This document shows, piece by piece, positions 61,684-64,000 of a DNA stretch of 64,000 nucleotides. Made by a program: the position numbers and the translations under genes. Under the pieces are notes generated by a model. It was not told the origin of the DNA. It saw nothing but the letters and a program-made list of their open reading frames with translations, and did not search any database. The DNA is from Rhabditoides inermis (lineage: Eukaryota; Nematoda; Chromadorea; Rhabditida; Rhabditidae), in contig CAWZYM010000195.1 of the NCBI GenBank assembly GCA_963966185.1, positions 172,501 through 236,500 on the forward strand, written 5' to 3'. Position 1 is the stretch's first letter. Every line of letters starts with the position of its first letter.

Positions 61684-63542
61684 AAATCAACTAGCCCTGA
61701 AAATGAATGGCGCTTGAGCGGGAGACCTATACTTAACCGTTGTTAGCTTGTGCGCTTGTCGCCTGGCTTCAACGAGTAGGAGGGTCGCAGCGGTTGCGTC
61801 GAAGCCTTTGGGTGTAGACCCGGGTGGAGCTTCCGTTGGTGCAGATCTTGGTGGTAGTAGCAAATAATCAGCAGAAGTGGAGAAGGGTTCCACGTGAACA
61901 GCAGTTGCACGTGGGTGAGCCGAACCTAAGATACTGGCTGATGCCTTGTATCATTGAGTGGGGCTTGCTTCCTCAAATATCGAAAGGGAAACTGGTTAAT
62001 ATTCCAGTGCCTGGGAGTGGTGATTGGCGCTCGCTTGCGAGTGTCTAGCGCGGTAACGCATTCTGAACTTTGTTTACTCAGTCAAGCCCGAGCCAGAGCT
62101 CTCTTCTCTGGTTTAGGAACGGACTCCATGGAATAGGTTCAGCCTAAGATATGGACGTTGTTTTCGTAAACCACCGCTGTATAGCGGTGTCTCGTGCGCT
62201 TGGCTGGGTCCGTGAAAGACCAAGGGAAACAAACATCCCACCCCAGATCGTACCCATATCCGCAGCAGATCTCCAAGGTGAACAGCCTCTAGTCGACAGA
62301 ACAATGTAGGTAAGGGAAGTCGGCAAATTTGATCCGAAATTTCGGGAAAAGGATTGGCTCTAAGGATCGGTTACTCGGGCTCTTGAATGAAGCTTGGTGA
62401 CTTGGCGGTGACTGGTTGTGCTTCGGTGCGATCGGACGCTGTCTCGTTGTCTCGTGGACTTCTTTTGTTTGTGCCTTGGTTTCGGCTTTGGTACGTCGGG
62501 TAGCACTAAACGATCTACTTAAAACTCGGACGCGGGGAATCCGACTGTCTAATTAAAACAGAGGAGATAGATGATCCTTGCGGACGTTAACTATCTCTGA
62601 TTTCTGCCCAGTGCCCTGAATGTTTCATTGGAGCAATTCAAGACTAAAAGTTGGTGTTAAAATCCCTACTTCCGGCAAGTATTCTTGTACCGACCATTGA
62701 AGCGGAAGGGGGCATTCTCGATAGCGGAGCCTGAACGCTGAGAATGAAGGTGTCTTTCAGGTACGGTCAATATTAACAAGTCTGGTCTCGGCCTAAATCC
62801 GCAACGGCTGTCGTGCTAAAACACGCAAAGCCTATGGAAAGCCTGACGGTGAATAACCAAGGGCAAGCGAGATCCCGCCGGCGCTTCGGCGCATCAGCGG
62901 CTACGCGGCATAACTCCTGTGTCAATAGAATGAAATAGACGAAAGGTCGAATATTTGCCCGAGGAGTTCCCACCTAACGATTAGACCTAGGTCCGATCAG
63001 AACTTCGGCCCGAACAAGGTGAAGCGTGTACTACGTTAGCCCAGTTTTAAGCCTGGTAGCACCATAGGGGACAACGTCTGGACCCTGCTACCAGGTCGGC
63101 AAGATACTCTGCCACCCATTAGGGAAACCCGATGTGGACCACCTGTACCTATTGGGACGCCGGCGGAACATATTGTCAGAGTGGTACTCAACCCTCCAGT
63201 ACTGGATGTGTCTGTCGAAACGACCGATAGTGGTTGTGAGAGATCGGAACGACCGACTGATCTGGGGTGTAGTTAGAGAGCATGCCCTCAAGCTACGTTG
63301 CCACCGCACTATGGATGTCGGCGATGTTACCTGATGGTGACATGTCCTCTCTCTGGTTAAGAGAGTAGTGGTGGATCCCGAAAGCGTCGGTGCAAGCGCC
63401 AATGATATTCCTAACCGAGGGACTATGGAAACTTTAGTCGCTGGTTGAAGGAGTCCTGAGCGGCGTTGGTAAGCAGCCCGGTGCACCAAGCCGTGGTAAC
63501 GCGGTAAAAGTGACACGCATGAATGGATTAACGAGATTCGCA

Positions 63543-63592
<50 letters not shown>

Positions 63593-64000
63593 CAAAAATA
63601 GCGGGGATAGAAGACCCTGTTGAGCTTGACTCTAGTCTGACTCTGTGACGAGTCATGAGAGGTGTAGCATAAGGGGGAGCTTCGGCGCCAATGAAATACC
63701 CCTACTTTCATTGATTCTTTACTTATTCGGTAAAGCGGAGATTGAACCTTCGGGTTCCGTTTTCTGGTGTTAAGCTCGGCCACTCGGTGGCTGGGTGATT
63801 TGCACCGAAGACAGTGTCAGGCGGGGAGTTTGACTGGGGCGGTACATCTTTAAAAGAATAACGAAGGTGTCCTAAGGCGAGCTCAGTGAGGACAGAAACC
63901 TCACGTAGAGCAAAAGGGCAAAAGCTCCCTTGATCTTGATTTTCAGTACGAATACAGACCGCGAAAGCGTGGCCTATCGATCCTTTTGATCTGGAGGGTT
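60634..64000 (+). rRNA. 28S (LSU) rRNA segment, rearranged, running off the window
   Basis: Recognised from strings such as GCATATCAGTA, AAACTAACAAGGATTCCC, AGTAACGGCGAGTGAACGGG, GACCCGTCTTGAAACACGG, CTAATCGAACCATCTAGTAG, GAATGGATTAACGAGATTC, GAAACCACAGCCAAGGG and GAAGACCCTGTTGAGCTTGA. Several departures from universal 28S are visible. AGCGGA is missing in GCATATCAGTA(AGCGGA)GG. The whole conserved core between D1 and D2 (GTACCGTGAGGGAAAG, AAGAGAGAGTTCA) is absent after about 60,745. The ATTCAAACGAGAACTTTG block is shortened near 61,868. About 0.87 kb of unrelated sequence replaces the AAGGTAGCCAAATG region (62,642-63,510). Stems elsewhere look intact (for example AGAGATAG...CTATCTCT near 62,560), so decay is not uniform. 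This could be an rDNA pseudogene at the array edge or an assembly artefact. Confidence 0.85.
62642..63510. other. ~0.87-kb unrecognised block within 28S
   Basis: 28S homology stops after CTGAATGTTTCATTGGAGCA / ATTCAAG and resumes at TGACACGCATGAATGG. The canonical ~90 bases between, including the ACTCTCTTAAGGTAGCC R2 target, are missing. The block has no convincing reading frame, no group I intron core that I can see, and no obvious terminal repeats. It contains locally palindromic strings (GCGCTTCGGCGC; CGATCAGAACTTCGG). Its origin is unknown. Confidence 0.6.

Noticed and set aside
62642..63510. R2 retrotransposon or group I intron in 28S
   Set aside because: No reverse transcriptase motifs, no recognisable P/Q/R/S core, and flanking 28S bases are missing, not duplicated or cleanly interrupted. 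Left as unidentified.

Overview
The window looks like a repeat-rich stretch of a nematode nuclear genome. Genes are cut into many small exons by short introns (about 39-60 bp where no repeat has entered) that end in T-rich TTTCAG-type acceptors. Several start codons sit directly behind such an acceptor, as expected for spliced-leader trans-splicing. A 28S rDNA segment of metazoan type lies at the right end. A diplogastrid or other clade V worm is plausible, but the species cannot be fixed from the sequence alone.

Left part (1-9,772): a multi-exon gene (copy A, + strand) encodes a secreted protein with a signal peptide, 13 alternating pairs of small cysteine-rich modules, and a C-terminal domain resembling the fatty-acid-binding-protein/lipocalin fold. 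Related copies occur at 31.2-39.7 kb (copy B, - strand), 51.8-54.7 kb (copy C, - strand, 3'-truncated) and 45.5-49.6 kb (copy D, + strand, 3' part only, interrupted by a LINE).

Central part (10.1-29.2 kb): three recognisable housekeeping genes, reconstructed exon by exon with matching phases. They are a DHHC-type protein S-palmitoyltransferase (- strand, 12 exons, 354 aa, ZDHHC24-like), an ANKRD49-type ankyrin protein (- strand, 8 exons, 286 aa) and a PDRG1-type prefoldin-like protein (+ strand, 4 exons, 138 aa). The last two are divergent across 245 bp. A 7.9-kb degenerate Helitron (15,174-23,076) sits in an intron of the palmitoyltransferase, inside a 42-bp-unit minisatellite. A smaller element with Helitron-like ends is nested in the Helitron, and a second copy of that element lies in another intron of the same host gene.

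Right part (31-60 kb): copies B, D and C with their flanks. About 6.9 kb (38,139-45,018 and 53,110-59,989) is almost identical between B and C. It carries the 5' part of the cysteine-rich gene, two adjacent TTAA-flanked MITEs, a candidate short secreted-peptide gene and a LINE lacking its endonuclease and its YADD motif. Next to copy C are the last exons of an unrecognised membrane-protein gene.

Far right (60-64 kb): a 20-bp minisatellite, then a 28S rRNA segment that departs from canonical 28S by lacking universally conserved blocks and by carrying about 0.87 kb of unrecognised sequence near the usual R2 target region.

Many transposable elements here carry tRNA-like Pol III promoter boxes, often as inverted pairs.
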